DNA of 64,000 nt from Hellea sp. (GCA_014238285.1 JABABK010000007.1:36722-100721); one strand, 5' to 3'; numbered from the stretch's first letter, positions 16,724 to 26,209 are shown. Made by a program: numbers and translations. Notes: generated by a model not told the origin, from the sequence alone.

Positions 16724-17713
16724 TTAGGAAAGAATCATGTTGTGAATTGAGCGTTCTGGGCGAGCGCCATAATGGGATATGACTTCTGCAGCGCACACGC
16801 TGCCAAGATAGCCAGCTTCTTGCCAGCTCATGCCCATTACGTGGCCGGCTAATACGCCGGCTGCATACTGGTCACCAGCCCCAGTCGTGTCCGTCAGCGA
16901 ATCTGCTTTGGCTCTAGGCACAATGTGAACATCTCTGCCTTCTATTATTACGGACCCTTTTGCGCTGCGGGTAACGCAAGCAATTTTGCAGTCTTTTCGC
17001 AAAGCTTTTATGGCGACATCGAAATTGTCTGTTTCATAAAGCGATAAAAGCTCCGCCTCATTTGAAAATAGAATATCAACATGGTGTTTTATCAAATGTC
17101 TGAAGCTGTCTCTATGGCGGTCCACACAAAATGTATCCGATAAAGTCAAAGACACTTTGCGGTTTGCCGCTTGCGCGTATTCAGAGGCTTTCACAAAGGC
17201 GGCTTTAGCTGCATCTTGGTCAAATAAATAACCTTCTAAATAGATGATAGAAGCTGCCTGTATTTGAGACTTAACAATATCTTTTGGACTAAATTTTACA
17301 GATGCTCCCAAGAACGTATTCATGGACCGCTCGCCATCCGGCGTCACTGCGATTAAGCAGCGCGCTGTCGCATCCTGTCCTTTTAGGCGGCCTGTGTTAT
17401 AAGTTACTTCAGCCTCTGTCATCCCATTAGCAAATCGGTCTCCCAGTGCATCATCCGCGACCTTCCCAACATACGCGGCCCGAACGCCTAATTTGGCGAT
17501 GCCGACAAGTGTGTTTGCCGCGGACCCACCTGCAATTTCTTGCGGAGTAGCCACGGCCGACAGTTTTTTATGTAAATCAAGTGCTCGGTTTTCATCGATG
17601 AGCGTCATTGCGCTTTTCGGAATGTCATTTTCGGCCAAAAATTCATCAGAGGCGGGCGCGATCACATCCATGATCGCGTTGCCGATTCCCAAAACATCAA
17701 ATTTAGTAGACAT
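16724..17713 (-). CDS. PfkB-family kinase (adenosine kinase-like)
   Basis: A 329-residue ribokinase-fold sugar/nucleoside kinase. The N-terminal VLGIGNAIMDVIA, the GGSAANTLVGIAKLG motif and the anion-hole/catalytic-base motif DTTGAGDQYAAG are clear. The overall sequence resembles the alphaproteobacterial proteins annotated as adenosine kinase, which make AMP from adenosine. The AMP nucleosidase gene at 55.6 kb would work on the product, though it is not linked. Other PfkB substrates cannot be excluded. Confidence 0.85.
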   Translation of the reverse strand: MSTKFDVLGIGNAIMDVIAPASDEFLAENDIPKSAMTLIDENRALDLHKKLSAVATPQEIAGGSAANTLVGIAKLGVRAAYVGKVADDALGDRFANGMTEAEVTYNTGRLKGQDATARCLIAVTPDGERSMNTFLGASVKFSPKDIVKSQIQAASIIYLEGYLFDQDAAKAAFVKASEYAQAANRKVSLTLSDTFCVDRHRDSFRHLIKHHVDILFSNEAELLSLYETDNFDVAIKALRKDCKIACVTRSAKGSVIIEGRDVHIVPRAKADSLTDTTGAGDQYAAGVLAGHVMGMSWQEAGYLGSVCAAEVISHYGARPERSIHNMILS

Positions 17714-17784
17714 TGTTCTTCCTTACATCTTGTGCTGCGCGGTTAAAACACTATCTGTGTTTTTGCAATGCGAAAGCTTAGATT

Positions 17785-18690
17785 ATGAAATACAAAGTCG
17801 CCGTCTTAATTTCTGACAACCTGGCCTCTGATCACGAAGATGCTAGAGATGATATTTTTGAGCTCGAAGAGCAAATGGCTAAACTCATCCCCGCATTTGC
17901 GCAGCACGAGATTTCTCTTGAAACTCTGCCTTGGAGACAAGCGGCCGATAATGCCGAAAATTTTGATGCTTACTTGCCATTATTTGTCTGGGATTATTTT
18001 GAAGGCAATCAAGAAGATTTCTTATCTGAAATAGCAAAATCTGCCCAAAAGACCAAAATATTCAATAATTTTGACATCATCCGCTGGAATTTGAACAAAT
18101 CATATCTGGACGAGCTTGATAGTAGCGGCGCGCCGGTTATCCAGACAATCTATCTTGAACGCGTAACTCAAGCTGGCGTTGCGCGCGCATTTGAAGCTTT
18201 AAATACCGATATATTAGTTATTAAACCCGTTGTTGGCGGCGGGGCTTGGCGCCAAGCTTTGTATAAAAAAGATGATCCATTTCCTGAAAAGGATAAACTT
18301 CCCCCAGAAGGCGCGATGGTTCAGGCCTTCTTGCCTAGCGTCCAGTCAGAGGGTGAATATTCGTTTGTCTATTTTGGTGGACAATTTTCTCACGCCGCGC
18401 TCAAACGAGCAAAATCTGGCGATTACCGAATTCAATCCATTTATGGAGGAACAGAAGAAACCTATTCTCCATCAAGTGAAGAACGGGAATCTGCCCGGTT
18501 AATTTTAGACGCACTAGATTTCACACCGCTTTATGCTCGCGTTGATTTATTACGTGGCAATGACGGGGCTTTAAAGTTAATCGAGCTCGAATTACTCGAG
18601 CCTTATCTTTATTTACCTCACGCCGAAGAACAAGACGGTCTTAATAAAGGCGCTTTAAAGCTCGCAGAGGCGCTGGCTAAAAAACTCTAA
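17785..18690 (+). CDS. ATP-grasp domain protein (RimK/GshB-like ligase fold)
   Basis: A 301-residue protein resembling the ATP-grasp family that includes the D-cycloserine ligase DcsG. The N-terminal half (VAVLISDNLASDHEDARDD ... LPLFVWDYF) is a pre-ATP-grasp Rossmann-like domain. The ATP-binding half has LVIKPVVGGGAWRQALY, a lid MVQAFLPSVQSEGEYSFVYF with FGGQFSHAALKRAKSG, and the Mg-binding LIELELLEPYLYL. It should ligate a carboxylate to an amine with ATP. Substrate unknown, no biosynthetic cluster around. It is divergent from the kinase gene and overlaps nth by four bases at its end. Confidence 0.75.
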   Translation: MKYKVAVLISDNLASDHEDARDDIFELEEQMAKLIPAFAQHEISLETLPWRQAADNAENFDAYLPLFVWDYFEGNQEDFLSEIAKSAQKTKIFNNFDIIRWNLNKSYLDELDSSGAPVIQTIYLERVTQAGVARAFEALNTDILVIKPVVGGGAWRQALYKKDDPFPEKDKLPPEGAMVQAFLPSVQSEGEYSFVYFGGQFSHAALKRAKSGDYRIQSIYGGTEETYSPSSEERESARLILDALDFTPLYARVDLLRGNDGALKLIELELLEPYLYLPHAEEQDGLNKGALKLAEALAKKL

Positions 18691-19364
18691 TCAACTGCCG
18701 GAGTTTTGTCTTTAAACTTGCAAATCTCGCTAATGACGCAATTAAAACATTTAGGCGTCCTAGCAACACAAACATATCGTCCGTGCAAGATGAGCCAATG
18801 ATGGGCGTGAAGCGCATATTCATCCGGCGTAACTTTTAAAAGATTAAGTTCAACTTCTAACGGGTTTTTACCCGGCGCCATTCCTGTACGGTTAGATACC
18901 CTAAATATATGCGTATCCACCGCCATGGTTGGTTGACGAAAAATTTCGTTTAAAACCACGTTAGCTGTTTTTCGACCAACTCCAGGCAGGCGCTCTAATT
19001 CTTCGCGCGTGTCCGGAACTTCGCTGCCAAAGTCATCGATTAGCATTTGAGATAATTTGGTAACATTTTTGGCCTTTGTTCGGAAAAGCCCGATGGTTTT
19101 TACATAGTCACGGACTTTGTCTTCACCCAAGGCGGCCATTTTTTCAGGCGTATCCGCCGCTTCAAATAGAGCTTTGGTCGCTTTATTAACCCCGACGTCT
19201 GTTGCTTGGGCCGACAGCGCCACCGCCACAACCAATGTAAATGGATTTGAGTAGTGTAGCTCTGTACGAGGCGCAGGGTCGAGCCTAGCAAGATGAGCGT
19301 AAATATCCGCAATTTTGGCCCGGGTTAATTTAGGTCTGGGTAGTTTTTTATTGGAAACAGCCAT
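18687..19364 (-). CDS. nth: Endonuclease III
   Basis: A 225-residue DNA glycosylase/AP lyase removing oxidised pyrimidines. The helix-hairpin-helix LPGVGRKTA supplies K132, the catalytic Asp is D150 in VDTHIFR, and the C-terminal [4Fe-4S] cluster is held by C199, C206, C209 and C215 in the canonical C-x6-C-x2-C-x5-C spacing. The start overlaps the stop of the upstream FMN reductase gene by one base (TAATG). Confidence 0.96.
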   Translation of the reverse strand: MAVSNKKLPRPKLTRAKIADIYAHLARLDPAPRTELHYSNPFTLVVAVALSAQATDVGVNKATKALFEAADTPEKMAALGEDKVRDYVKTIGLFRTKAKNVTKLSQMLIDDFGSEVPDTREELERLPGVGRKTANVVLNEIFRQPTMAVDTHIFRVSNRTGMAPGKNPLEVELNLLKVTPDEYALHAHHWLILHGRYVCVARTPKCFNCVISEICKFKDKTPAVD

Positions 19365-19918
19365 TATCCGCGCGTTGATATCCGGTCTAACATTTGCTCA
19401 ATCATTTTATCGGCAAAGGACGACGCTGGCTGAGCCGTTAGTTCTCCCTTTTTATCAAAAGCCTTATCTGCAAGCCCGCAACCCGTTTGGGCTGGGACAA
19501 GGTCAGCCCCAAGTCTCATCATGATAAACTGAATTTGGCGCATAGCCATAATTCCACTCATAGGACCTGGTGAACAAGAGGCAATCCCGAAAACTTTGCC
19601 GGATATATGTCCCATTTCAACCGTGCTCGTCCAATCAATGGCATTTTTAAGAACGGGCGGCAGACCGCCATTATATTCCGGCGAGACAATAATAATCCCG
19701 TCAAAGCCTTTCATACGGCTAATCAGTTTTTTAACGCCAGTGGGTGTTTTAAGGTCGCCATGATAAAGAGGTAAATCATAGGTCGCTAAGTTGATTTCAC
19801 CCGTCTTAACGCCAGCGGCTTTTACTTTTTTCTGCAAAGCCTTAGAGAGTTTTTGGTTGATGGAGTCTTTTCTTAAAGAGCCACATAAAAAGCCGATGCG
19901 CGGCGGTGTTTTTGCCAT
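19364..19918 (-). CDS. NAD(P)H-dependent FMN reductase
   Basis: A 184-residue flavodoxin-fold reductase of the SsuE/ArsH/chromate reductase group. The phosphate-binding loop FLCGSLRKDSINQKL and the flavin-ring motif SPEYNGGLPPVLKNAIDW are decisive. It reduces FMN or quinones and other acceptors with NAD(P)H; the physiological acceptor is unknown. It is coupled to nth downstream and 62 bases from the Smr gene upstream. Confidence 0.88.
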   Translation of the reverse strand: MAKTPPRIGFLCGSLRKDSINQKLSKALQKKVKAAGVKTGEINLATYDLPLYHGDLKTPTGVKKLISRMKGFDGIIIVSPEYNGGLPPVLKNAIDWTSTVEMGHISGKVFGIASCSPGPMSGIMAMRQIQFIMMRLGADLVPAQTGCGLADKAFDKKGELTAQPASSFADKMIEQMLDRISTRG

Positions 19919-19980
19919 GATATATCCTTATTTTTCAGCACTATAAAAACCCTTGAAGACAAATCAATTATAATGCGGAA

Positions 19981-20463
19981 TTATTTTCCGGTTCGTAAAA
20001 ACACATACCACGCGCCGCTGCCGCCATGTTTAATATGAGCGGGCGCGAACTCTGCAATGACATGCCTAATATCTGGATGTTGAAGCCAATTAGGAAGGTT
20101 TTGCCTTAGAACACCTTGCCCGCGAAGGCCTTTACCCGTGACCACTAAAATGCATTTGTGGTTTTGGTTAAAGCTTCGAATGATTCCGTGCCTAAGTTTT
20201 GAAAAAGCTTCTGTCTGCGTTAAGTCATGTAGATCAAGCTTGCGATCAAATTCAACTTTTCCCCGCCGGGTTTTCTTATCTTGTTTGGTGAAAAGCGGAC
20301 CGCTTTTAGGTGTTTGTCTAATGTTTTTGATATCTGATATTTGCAGCATATTCAAAAATTCTTGTTTCTCAGGTTTTGAACTACCGCTTCGCAAAGGCGA
20401 CACAGTTCGCGCAACTCGCCCCCAAAGGTTTTTGTCCTCCGGTTGATTGAGTTTCTTTTTCAT
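19981..20463 (-). CDS. Smr (small MutS-related) domain protein
   Basis: A 160-residue protein with a basic, poorly conserved N-terminus and a C-terminal Smr domain (about 70-158): KLDLHDLTQTEA and ILVVTGKGLRGQGVLR, ending in HGGSGAWYVFL. Smr domains nick or bind branched nucleic acids; recent work links stand-alone members to ribosome rescue or RNA cleavage. It overlaps the EamA transporter gene by four bases and belongs to the Tim44-MltA-EamA-Smr unit. Confidence 0.88.
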   Translation of the reverse strand: MKKKLNQPEDKNLWGRVARTVSPLRSGSSKPEKQEFLNMLQISDIKNIRQTPKSGPLFTKQDKKTRRGKVEFDRKLDLHDLTQTEAFSKLRHGIIRSFNQNHKCILVVTGKGLRGQGVLRQNLPNWLQHPDIRHVIAEFAPAHIKHGGSGAWYVFLRTGK

Positions 20464-21362
20464 GGTGACGGAACACGGACAGGCGCAGTTCTAGGCTTTC
20501 CTTGTTGAGCCAGCCAAATCGCGCCTAATATTAAAGCACAGCCGCCAAATTGAAGCCCTGTCATAGCTTCATCAAACAACACCCATGCCACCATAGCAGC
20601 CACAACGGGCTGAACCACGATTAACACGCCGGCTATAGAAGCTGGCGTTGATCCCAGCCCTGATATGATCAAACCTTGACCCATTACCTGAACAACTATT
20701 GCCAAAAACAGCGGCACTAACAGTCCTGATAGTGTTGCAGGTAAAAAAGATTCTCCCGATAGCCTCACCCATAAAACTGAGACTATCAGCTCAGTGACCG
20801 TCAACCAAAAAATAGCTTCGATTCCACTCAATAAACTTCGTGCCATCTTCGAACAGAGTATATAAGCCGAAACTAGAAAAGCGGCACCGAGTGCCAGCAG
20901 GTCTCCTTTGAGAACACCTTTACTTTCAGCCCCACCTCCTAAAGACAGAGCTGCCGCACCAATGAGGGCGACAAGAATAGCGACAAACCACACATTGGAT
21001 GGCCTCTCTTTCAAAACAACCCAGGCTAAAAACCCAACGCCCAGGTTTCCAAGGCCAACGATAAACGTCGCGTTAGCTACGGTTGTGAGCGAAAGGCCCC
21101 AATGCCATAGCGCAATATCGCTTGCAAAAAAGACACCGGCAAGAATGATGAGGGGGCTAGGTTTTACAGGTTTTCTTTTCTGAATTAAAAACACCAACAT
21201 CAATAATATTGGAACGGCAAAAAGATATCGCCAAAATGCAATCGCCTGAGGACCCAGATCATTTAACCCCAATCGCAGTCCAATAGGCGCAAAACCAATA
21301 CAAATCCCGCCCGCTAAAACGGTGAGCGGTCCTTTTAGAGAATTGCTTGGTTTATCTGTCAT
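20460..21362 (-). CDS. EamA-family (DMT) transporter
   Basis: A 300-residue inner-membrane protein with ten hydrophobic helices in two EamA repeats. FWRYLFAVPILLML in repeat one and a similar VVQPVVAAMVAWVLFDEAM in repeat two are typical of RhaT/EamA exporters. The substrate (amino acid, nucleotide or metabolite) cannot be inferred. Inserted between mltA and the Smr gene, with a 17-base gap and a four-base overlap, so probably cotranscribed. Confidence 0.85.
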   Translation of the reverse strand: MTDKPSNSLKGPLTVLAGGICIGFAPIGLRLGLNDLGPQAIAFWRYLFAVPILLMLVFLIQKRKPVKPSPLIILAGVFFASDIALWHWGLSLTTVANATFIVGLGNLGVGFLAWVVLKERPSNVWFVAILVALIGAAALSLGGGAESKGVLKGDLLALGAAFLVSAYILCSKMARSLLSGIEAIFWLTVTELIVSVLWVRLSGESFLPATLSGLLVPLFLAIVVQVMGQGLIISGLGSTPASIAGVLIVVQPVVAAMVAWVLFDEAMTGLQFGGCALILGAIWLAQQGKPRTAPVRVPSP

Positions 21363-21379
21363 AACGCTCGCCTAGCGAA

Positions 21380-22645
21380 TTAAGATATAGATGCCAACTG
21401 CAAAGCTAGATGAAAGGGCAATAAAACAGTCCAGCTTGCAGGATGTTTCATAACCCCCGCTTTATCACCCGCCGTAAATCCTGAGCCAAAATATAGGTCA
21501 GCTCTAAAAGCCCCCCGTATAGCTTTGCCGGTATCTTGACTTATGGTAAGCAGGCTTGTGTTTTGTCCTTTGTAATCGCCTTTCCCAGACGGTATTTTGG
21601 TTTCGAGCCAAAACGGCACGCCGTAAGGGTAATGAGATGGATCAACCGCAATTGATGCCATATCCGTCAGCGGTACGCGCATAGCACCCTTGGGGCCCTC
21701 GCCCTCTAAAATCTGTTCTTCTTGAAAGAAAATATATCGTTTATTTTCATTCATAAGCGCTCTACTTTTTACCGATCCAGCTGATACCATCCAGTTTTCA
21801 ATATCCTGCTTGGACGCTTTATTCTTTAAAAGTTCGCCACGTTCGACCAAAACTCTACCAATCGACGTATATGAATACCCATTATTATTAGCATAAGCTG
21901 CGCGCAATTTTTGACCATCATTAAAAACTAAAACACCGCTTCCTTGAATTTGCATAAAAAAGACATCAATCGGTTCCCCATAAGCAATAGGCGTGGCAGA
22001 TGATTCAGATATACTAGACCTTGGCCAAGTTAAAACATCCAGGTTTGAGGGTGACGATAGGATTGGCTCGGAATAAATATCTGTTTTGATCTTACTAACA
22101 TTTATTTCAGGCTGGTAATAACCTGTGATCATTCCGGCTTGATCATCATTACTCAAAATAACTGGCAAAAATTCGCTTTCGAAAAACGTTCTAGCCATTT
22201 CAATATCACCGCTCGAATAAACATCCGCTAAAACACAGCTGGAATACCAATCACTAACCCGGCCATAGTCAGAATTCCCAGAAAACAATTCCGCACTTAA
22301 ATCCATCTCTTTAATCTTAACGCAACTTCGTTGAAATGAAGTGAGCGCCGGTCTAAGGTCCGTCGTCGCCCACCCTGATAGGGCCTTAAACGCTGCATTT
22401 ATATCAATCGGCGATGTTGAGGGTTCGATATCTGGCGGCACAATCACTACGACTCCCAAACCTCCTTCAGAGTCATCGTTCGGGCCATTATTAGGAGGTA
22501 TCGGTTCGCGCGGCGGAGCCTCAACAGGCACAGGGCTTGGAATCGGCTCTGCTACAGGCGGCGTTTTTTCTTGTTCTGGGGTGGTCGTACAAGCCGAAAA
22601 ACCAATGCACATTAAGCACAGGGATAACAATAGCTGTTTCTTCAT
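21380..22645 (-). CDS. mltA: Membrane-bound lytic murein transglycosylase A
   Basis: A 421-residue lipoprotein: signal peptide and lipobox FSAC (C19), then a Pro/Glu-rich linker (about 25-60). The MltA domain follows: MITGYYQPEI, DVFFMQIQGSGVL, NGYSYTSIGRVL, NENKRYIFFQEE, YPYGVPFWLET and the 3D domain with the catalytic Asp (SQDTGKAIRGAFRADLYFG). It cleaves glycan strands to 1,6-anhydro-muropeptides on the inner face of the outer membrane. The proline-rich linker is a little long. Five bases from the Tim44 gene. Confidence 0.93.
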   Translation of the reverse strand: MKKQLLLSLCLMCIGFSACTTTPEQEKTPPVAEPIPSPVPVEAPPREPIPPNNGPNDDSEGGLGVVVIVPPDIEPSTSPIDINAAFKALSGWATTDLRPALTSFQRSCVKIKEMDLSAELFSGNSDYGRVSDWYSSCVLADVYSSGDIEMARTFFESEFLPVILSNDDQAGMITGYYQPEINVSKIKTDIYSEPILSSPSNLDVLTWPRSSISESSATPIAYGEPIDVFFMQIQGSGVLVFNDGQKLRAAYANNNGYSYTSIGRVLVERGELLKNKASKQDIENWMVSAGSVKSRALMNENKRYIFFQEEQILEGEGPKGAMRVPLTDMASIAVDPSHYPYGVPFWLETKIPSGKGDYKGQNTSLLTISQDTGKAIRGAFRADLYFGSGFTAGDKAGVMKHPASWTVLLPFHLALQLASIS

Positions 22646-22650
22646 AATGA

Positions 22651-23316
22651 CTACTGCGTTGTATCTGGAGTCGGGTCTGCTTCTATCTCGTCGCCATCAG
22701 ACGGCGCAACATCTGCTAAAAGCCAATTCGGGCTTTTCGATTTGAAATCTCTTTCAAAACTCCAAACTTCCCGACTTCGTGATAAAGAATCCGGATCCCC
22801 TTCGACAATATTTCCCTCGGCATCTTTCAGGGCAGATGCTAGCTCTGCTTCAAAGCGAACTGAAATACGTCCATTATTCCCATCGCAGGAAACGCCAACA
22901 ATTTCAGCGCTAAACAAACGGGCTAAATCTGTAATTTGGGTCAAATTATTGACTTCACGATTAGAAATCGCTCCCTCATAAACATCATATACACTGTCCG
23001 TCAGAAGTTCTTTGAGCAAATCTCTATCACCATCTGCGTAAGCTTCCAGAATAACACTATAGGCACCTTGTGCCTGATCTGTGAATGTCGCGATTGTAAA
23101 CATTGGGTCAAAAGCGCGAATCTTGGTAATATCTGGAAAATCTCCAGATTCTTCCAACGGCTCAATCATGGCTGGTTTTGCGTCATTATCATTGTTCATA
23201 TATTTTTCAGGGTCAAAGGCCGCTTCTGGGCCCTGACCTACGGATTTTCCTAAAACGGAATACAGCATGGCACAAATAATAGTCGCGATTGCAGCGTAGA
23301 GGATTATTTCATTCAT
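22651..23316 (-). CDS. Tim44/TimA-like membrane-anchored protein
   Basis: A 221-residue protein with a hydrophobic N-terminal anchor (EIILYAAIATIICAMLYSVLG), a short acidic linker and a Tim44-like domain (about 70-200) with FTIATFTDQAQGAYSVILEA, ADGDRDLLKELL and REVWSFERDFKSKSPNWLL. Alphaproteobacterial TimA is the bacterial relative of mitochondrial Tim44; its role at the membrane is unsettled. It heads the mltA-EamA-Smr unit and is divergent from secB, itself a protein-export factor, an order seen widely in this class. Confidence 0.88.
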   Translation of the reverse strand: MNEIILYAAIATIICAMLYSVLGKSVGQGPEAAFDPEKYMNNDNDAKPAMIEPLEESGDFPDITKIRAFDPMFTIATFTDQAQGAYSVILEAYADGDRDLLKELLTDSVYDVYEGAISNREVNNLTQITDLARLFSAEIVGVSCDGNNGRISVRFEAELASALKDAEGNIVEGDPDSLSRSREVWSFERDFKSKSPNWLLADVAPSDGDEIEADPTPDTTQ

Positions 23317-23452
23317 AGTTTTGCCTGCGTCGATATTCTTTAGTTATATGTCATAAAATCTGGATTGACCAGTTGCTCGGTTCAGCTGGCTATGTTAGCT
23401 CACCTCGCGCTAAGCGCAACATATTTAACAAACCTGATACAGGAGTGGCCCA

Positions 23453-23953
23453 ATGGCCAAAAAGAAAAAAGAAACCAAACCAGCAGAAGAGCCTGTTGTT
23501 GAAGGCCAGCCTGGCCCAATGCTTCAAGTGCTCGCTCAATATACTAAAGATCAAAGTTTTGAAAATCCAAATGCACCGGATTCTCTTCGGTCTGAACAAG
23601 GCGCCCCAGCGATTAATATCGCGATCGAGATTGGACGCCAAATGATGGCTGATGATGCTGTTGAAGTCACTTTAATACTTAAAGCCGATGCCAAACACGG
23701 CGATACAACAGCTTTTATTGCAGAGCTCGAATATGCAGGCCTTTTCGCTTTTAGAAATGTTAATATTGAAGAAATTCAGCCCTTGATCATGATTGAGTGC
23801 CCAAGGCTTCTATTCCCATTTGCCCGCCAAATTATGGCTGAAATGACTCAGGGTGGTGGCTTCCCGCCTATCATGCTCGAGCCACCGGATTTTGCCGCTA
23901 TGTTTCGTGATGAAATGATGCGCCGTGCCGCGGAAGCAGAAAACATAAATTAG
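23453..23953 (+). CDS. secB: Protein-export chaperone SecB
   Basis: A 166-residue cytosolic chaperone that keeps preproteins unfolded and hands them to SecA. LQVLAQYTKDQSFENPNAP is the family start after a Lys-rich leader, with YAGLFAFRNVN, ECPRLLFPFARQIM and GGGFPPIMLEPPDF following. Length normal for alphaproteobacteria. Followed by a good terminator at 23978-24006. Confidence 0.96.
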   Translation: MAKKKKETKPAEEPVVEGQPGPMLQVLAQYTKDQSFENPNAPDSLRSEQGAPAINIAIEIGRQMMADDAVEVTLILKADAKHGDTTAFIAELEYAGLFAFRNVNIEEIQPLIMIECPRLLFPFARQIMAEMTQGGGFPPIMLEPPDFAAMFRDEMMRRAAEAENIN

Positions 23954-23977
23954 ATAATTTTATTTATTGAAATACTG

Positions 23978-24006
23978 ACCCGCTCATTTCTTTTGAGTGG
24001 GTTTTC
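23978..24006 (+). terminator. Rho-independent terminator after secB
   Basis: ACCCGCTCA and TGAGTGGGT form a nine-base-pair stem with one G-T pair around a seven-base loop, followed by TTTTCTT. It lies 24 bases after the secB stop, before the convergent dnaQ. Confidence 0.8.
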
Positions 24007-24062
24007 TTATGGTTTTATCTTAAACTACAAACGGCTTCCGCTGTTAACCCATTAAAGCTTCA

Positions 24063-24782
24063 TCAACGGGCTGCTTTAGCCCAATGTCTTTGCCATATCA
24101 TTGATTTGTCATTCCCGCCCAACTTTTCAATGAATGTTTCATGGGCTGCTTTTTCAGAATTTGTTAGTTTGATTTGAAGAGGTATTGACCGAGGCTTCGC
24201 GACCGGGACCAAAGTTGTTTCAACCTGCCTGTTTTGTTTATCATCAAACCCGAAACGGCGCATACGTCCGCCTGACAATTCTAGATAAACCTCTGCCAAC
24301 AATTGCGCATCGATGAGAGCCCCGTGATTGTCCCGGCTCGCTAGTGAAATTGAAAAACGCTTACACAAAGCATCGAGTGAAGCCGGAGACCCTGGAAATT
24401 TAGCTCTCGCGATTTTGAGGGTGTCCGTGAACCTCTTAGGTACAATCGGATCAAACCCCGCGCGGATTAATTCTGCATTGACAAAACTCATATCAAAATC
24501 AGAATTATGAGCCACTAATTGCGCATCACCGACAAAGTCTAAAAATGCTTGAGCTTGATCTGCAAATTTGGGTTTTCCCGTCAAAAACTCTCGAGTTAAA
24601 CCTGTAATCTGAGTAACTTTTTCAGGAATGTCTCGTTCTGGATCAAGATATGTATGAAATGTTTCACCAGTTGGCATAAGGTCGATTATTTCTAAACAGC
24701 CTATTTCCGTAATCCGGTCCTCACCTTTAGCATGAAACCCTGTGGTCTCCGTATCAAAAACAATTTCCCTAACTCTGGCCAT
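24063..24782 (-). CDS. dnaQ: DNA polymerase III epsilon subunit (proofreading exonuclease)
   Basis: A 239-residue DEDDh exonuclease: Exo I FDTETTGF (D10, E12), Exo II AHNSDFDMSFVNAEL, Exo III with NHGALIDAQLLAEVYL. The C-terminal 60 residues provide the alpha-subunit-binding segment. It proofreads replication within the Pol III core. It is the last gene of the leftward ppsR-maf-aroE-coaE-dnaQ operon, with one base between coaE and it. Confidence 0.95.
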   Translation of the reverse strand: MARVREIVFDTETTGFHAKGEDRITEIGCLEIIDLMPTGETFHTYLDPERDIPEKVTQITGLTREFLTGKPKFADQAQAFLDFVGDAQLVAHNSDFDMSFVNAELIRAGFDPIVPKRFTDTLKIARAKFPGSPASLDALCKRFSISLASRDNHGALIDAQLLAEVYLELSGGRMRRFGFDDKQNRQVETTLVPVAKPRSIPLQIKLTNSEKAAHETFIEKLGGNDKSMIWQRHWAKAAR

Positions 24783-24783
24783 G

Positions 24784-25371
24784 TTATTCCCGTATTTCCT
24801 TTATGATAGCTTGCACTTGTTCGCGTGCAGCCTCCAGACCTTTATCCGTAAAAATAAGATAATCAGCTCTTTTTCTTTTCTCAGCGTCAGGAGTCTGTCG
24901 TTGAAGCAAGGTTTCAAACATTTCCTCCGTCATACCCGGCCTGCCTAAAACCCGTTTCTTTTGCACCTCATATGGAGCTGTTACGACAACTATTTTATGA
25001 ACATAAGCATCGCCGCCCATTTCAAACAATAAGGGCACGTCCATAATAACAATATCAGAACGGCCCTTCTTGGCTTGCTCAAAAAACCTTTGACGCGCTT
25101 TTGCCACCATTGGGTGAATAAAACTTTCTAGAACCGACAAATTTAAAGGATCAGTTCGTATATGAGCGCCAAGAACTTTCCGGTCGATAGCCCCGTCTAT
25201 TATAGCGTCAGGGAACACCGCTTTTATTAAAGGCACGGCTTCACCGCCTTTAGCATATAGATCGTGAACCGATTTATCGGCGTCAAAAACCGGGCAGCCT
25301 TCATCCTCAAACATTTTAGATGTGGTTGTTTTTCCCATCCCGATAGACCCTGTCAGCCCAATAATAATCAT
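24784..25371 (-). CDS. coaE: Dephospho-CoA kinase
   Basis: A 195-residue kinase for the last step of coenzyme A synthesis. The P-loop GLTGSIGMGKTT at the N-terminus, PVFDADKSVHDLY, IVMDVPLLFEMGGD and the lid R-rich segment KKRVLGRPGMTEEMFE are all present. It abuts the aroE stop and dnaQ start. Confidence 0.95.
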   Translation of the reverse strand: MIIIGLTGSIGMGKTTTSKMFEDEGCPVFDADKSVHDLYAKGGEAVPLIKAVFPDAIIDGAIDRKVLGAHIRTDPLNLSVLESFIHPMVAKARQRFFEQAKKGRSDIVIMDVPLLFEMGGDAYVHKIVVVTAPYEVQKKRVLGRPGMTEEMFETLLQRQTPDAEKRKRADYLIFTDKGLEAAREQVQAIIKEIRE

Positions 25372-26209
25372 TTAAGACAACACGTTTTCTAAAAGAGGCC
25401 GAGGATCTAAATCTGCTCTCGGGTTTTCACCAAAAAACAACCGAAAGGATGGCTTAGCCTGAGCAATTAACATGTCCAGCCCGCCAATATAAGACAAGTT
25501 GTTGTTCTTTGCTTGTTTCAGCAATCCCGTCATTAAAGGCGTGTAAACCAGATCATAAATAAAAGCGCTAGGGTTCGCCGTTTTTAAATCGATATCCAAA
25601 TCCGGCATGCCCTTCATTCCTGCAGAACTAGCATTTATAATTAAACCTGCAGACGGCAGAGATATTTGTCGATGCCTCCAAGCAACGCTATATATGCTCG
25701 GCAGGTTAAACTCTTTGACTAACTTTTCAGCCTTTTCATCTGTTCGGCCACAAATTCTAATCTCGGCGCAATTTAAGTTAAGTAGAGCGCCTATGACTGC
25801 TCGCGCCGCGCCGCCTGTTCCAATGATTAAAGCCGGCATATTCATTAAACGAGCCGGACTAATATTGTCGAGTAAAGGCGCGGCAAAGCCTTCCATATCT
25901 GTATTATGTGCATAAAGGCGGCCGTCTTTTTTAAACAAGCAGTTTGCGGCACCTAATTTTTCAGCCTCCGGCGTAATAATATCCGCTGACTTAAAAGCAT
26001 ACTCCTTAAGGGGAACTGTAACATTTACCCCCGTAATGGTGGTTTTTTTTAAAGACTTAAACGCACGGTCAGCTTCATCTGGCCTAACCGCGAAATGAAC
26101 ATATGCCCCTGGAATTTTCATCTCTCTGAGCCAAAAATTATGCAATAGAGGCGATAAGGAATGGTGTATCGGCCATCCACAAACTCCAGCTAATTTCGGT
26201 ATGGGTCAT
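25372..26209 (-). CDS. aroE: Shikimate dehydrogenase AroE, 5' end apparently frameshifted
   Basis: NADP-dependent reduction of 3-dehydroshikimate. Most of the protein is intact: GVNVTVPLKE with the catalytic Lys, AHNTDMEGF with the catalytic Asp, IIGTGGAARAV for the cofactor and a C-terminal GLDMLIAQA. The start is the problem. The expected ATG at 26209 overlaps the maf stop (ATGA), but its frame ends after 23 codons. The frame encoding KLAGVCGWPIHHSLSP, which includes the shikimate-binding SxS motif, has no ATG, GTG or TTG between its upstream stop and a TTG at 26145, which would cut off that motif. Removing one C from the CCC at 26203-26205 restores an ideal N-terminus (MTIPKLAGV) and a 278-residue product. 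Sequencing error, real mutation or recoding remain open. Confidence 0.8.

Noticed and set aside
26145..26150. TTG at 26145 as the true aroE start
   Set aside because: It would remove the conserved shikimate-binding SxS motif and about 20 residues, while the lost sequence is still encoded just upstream.
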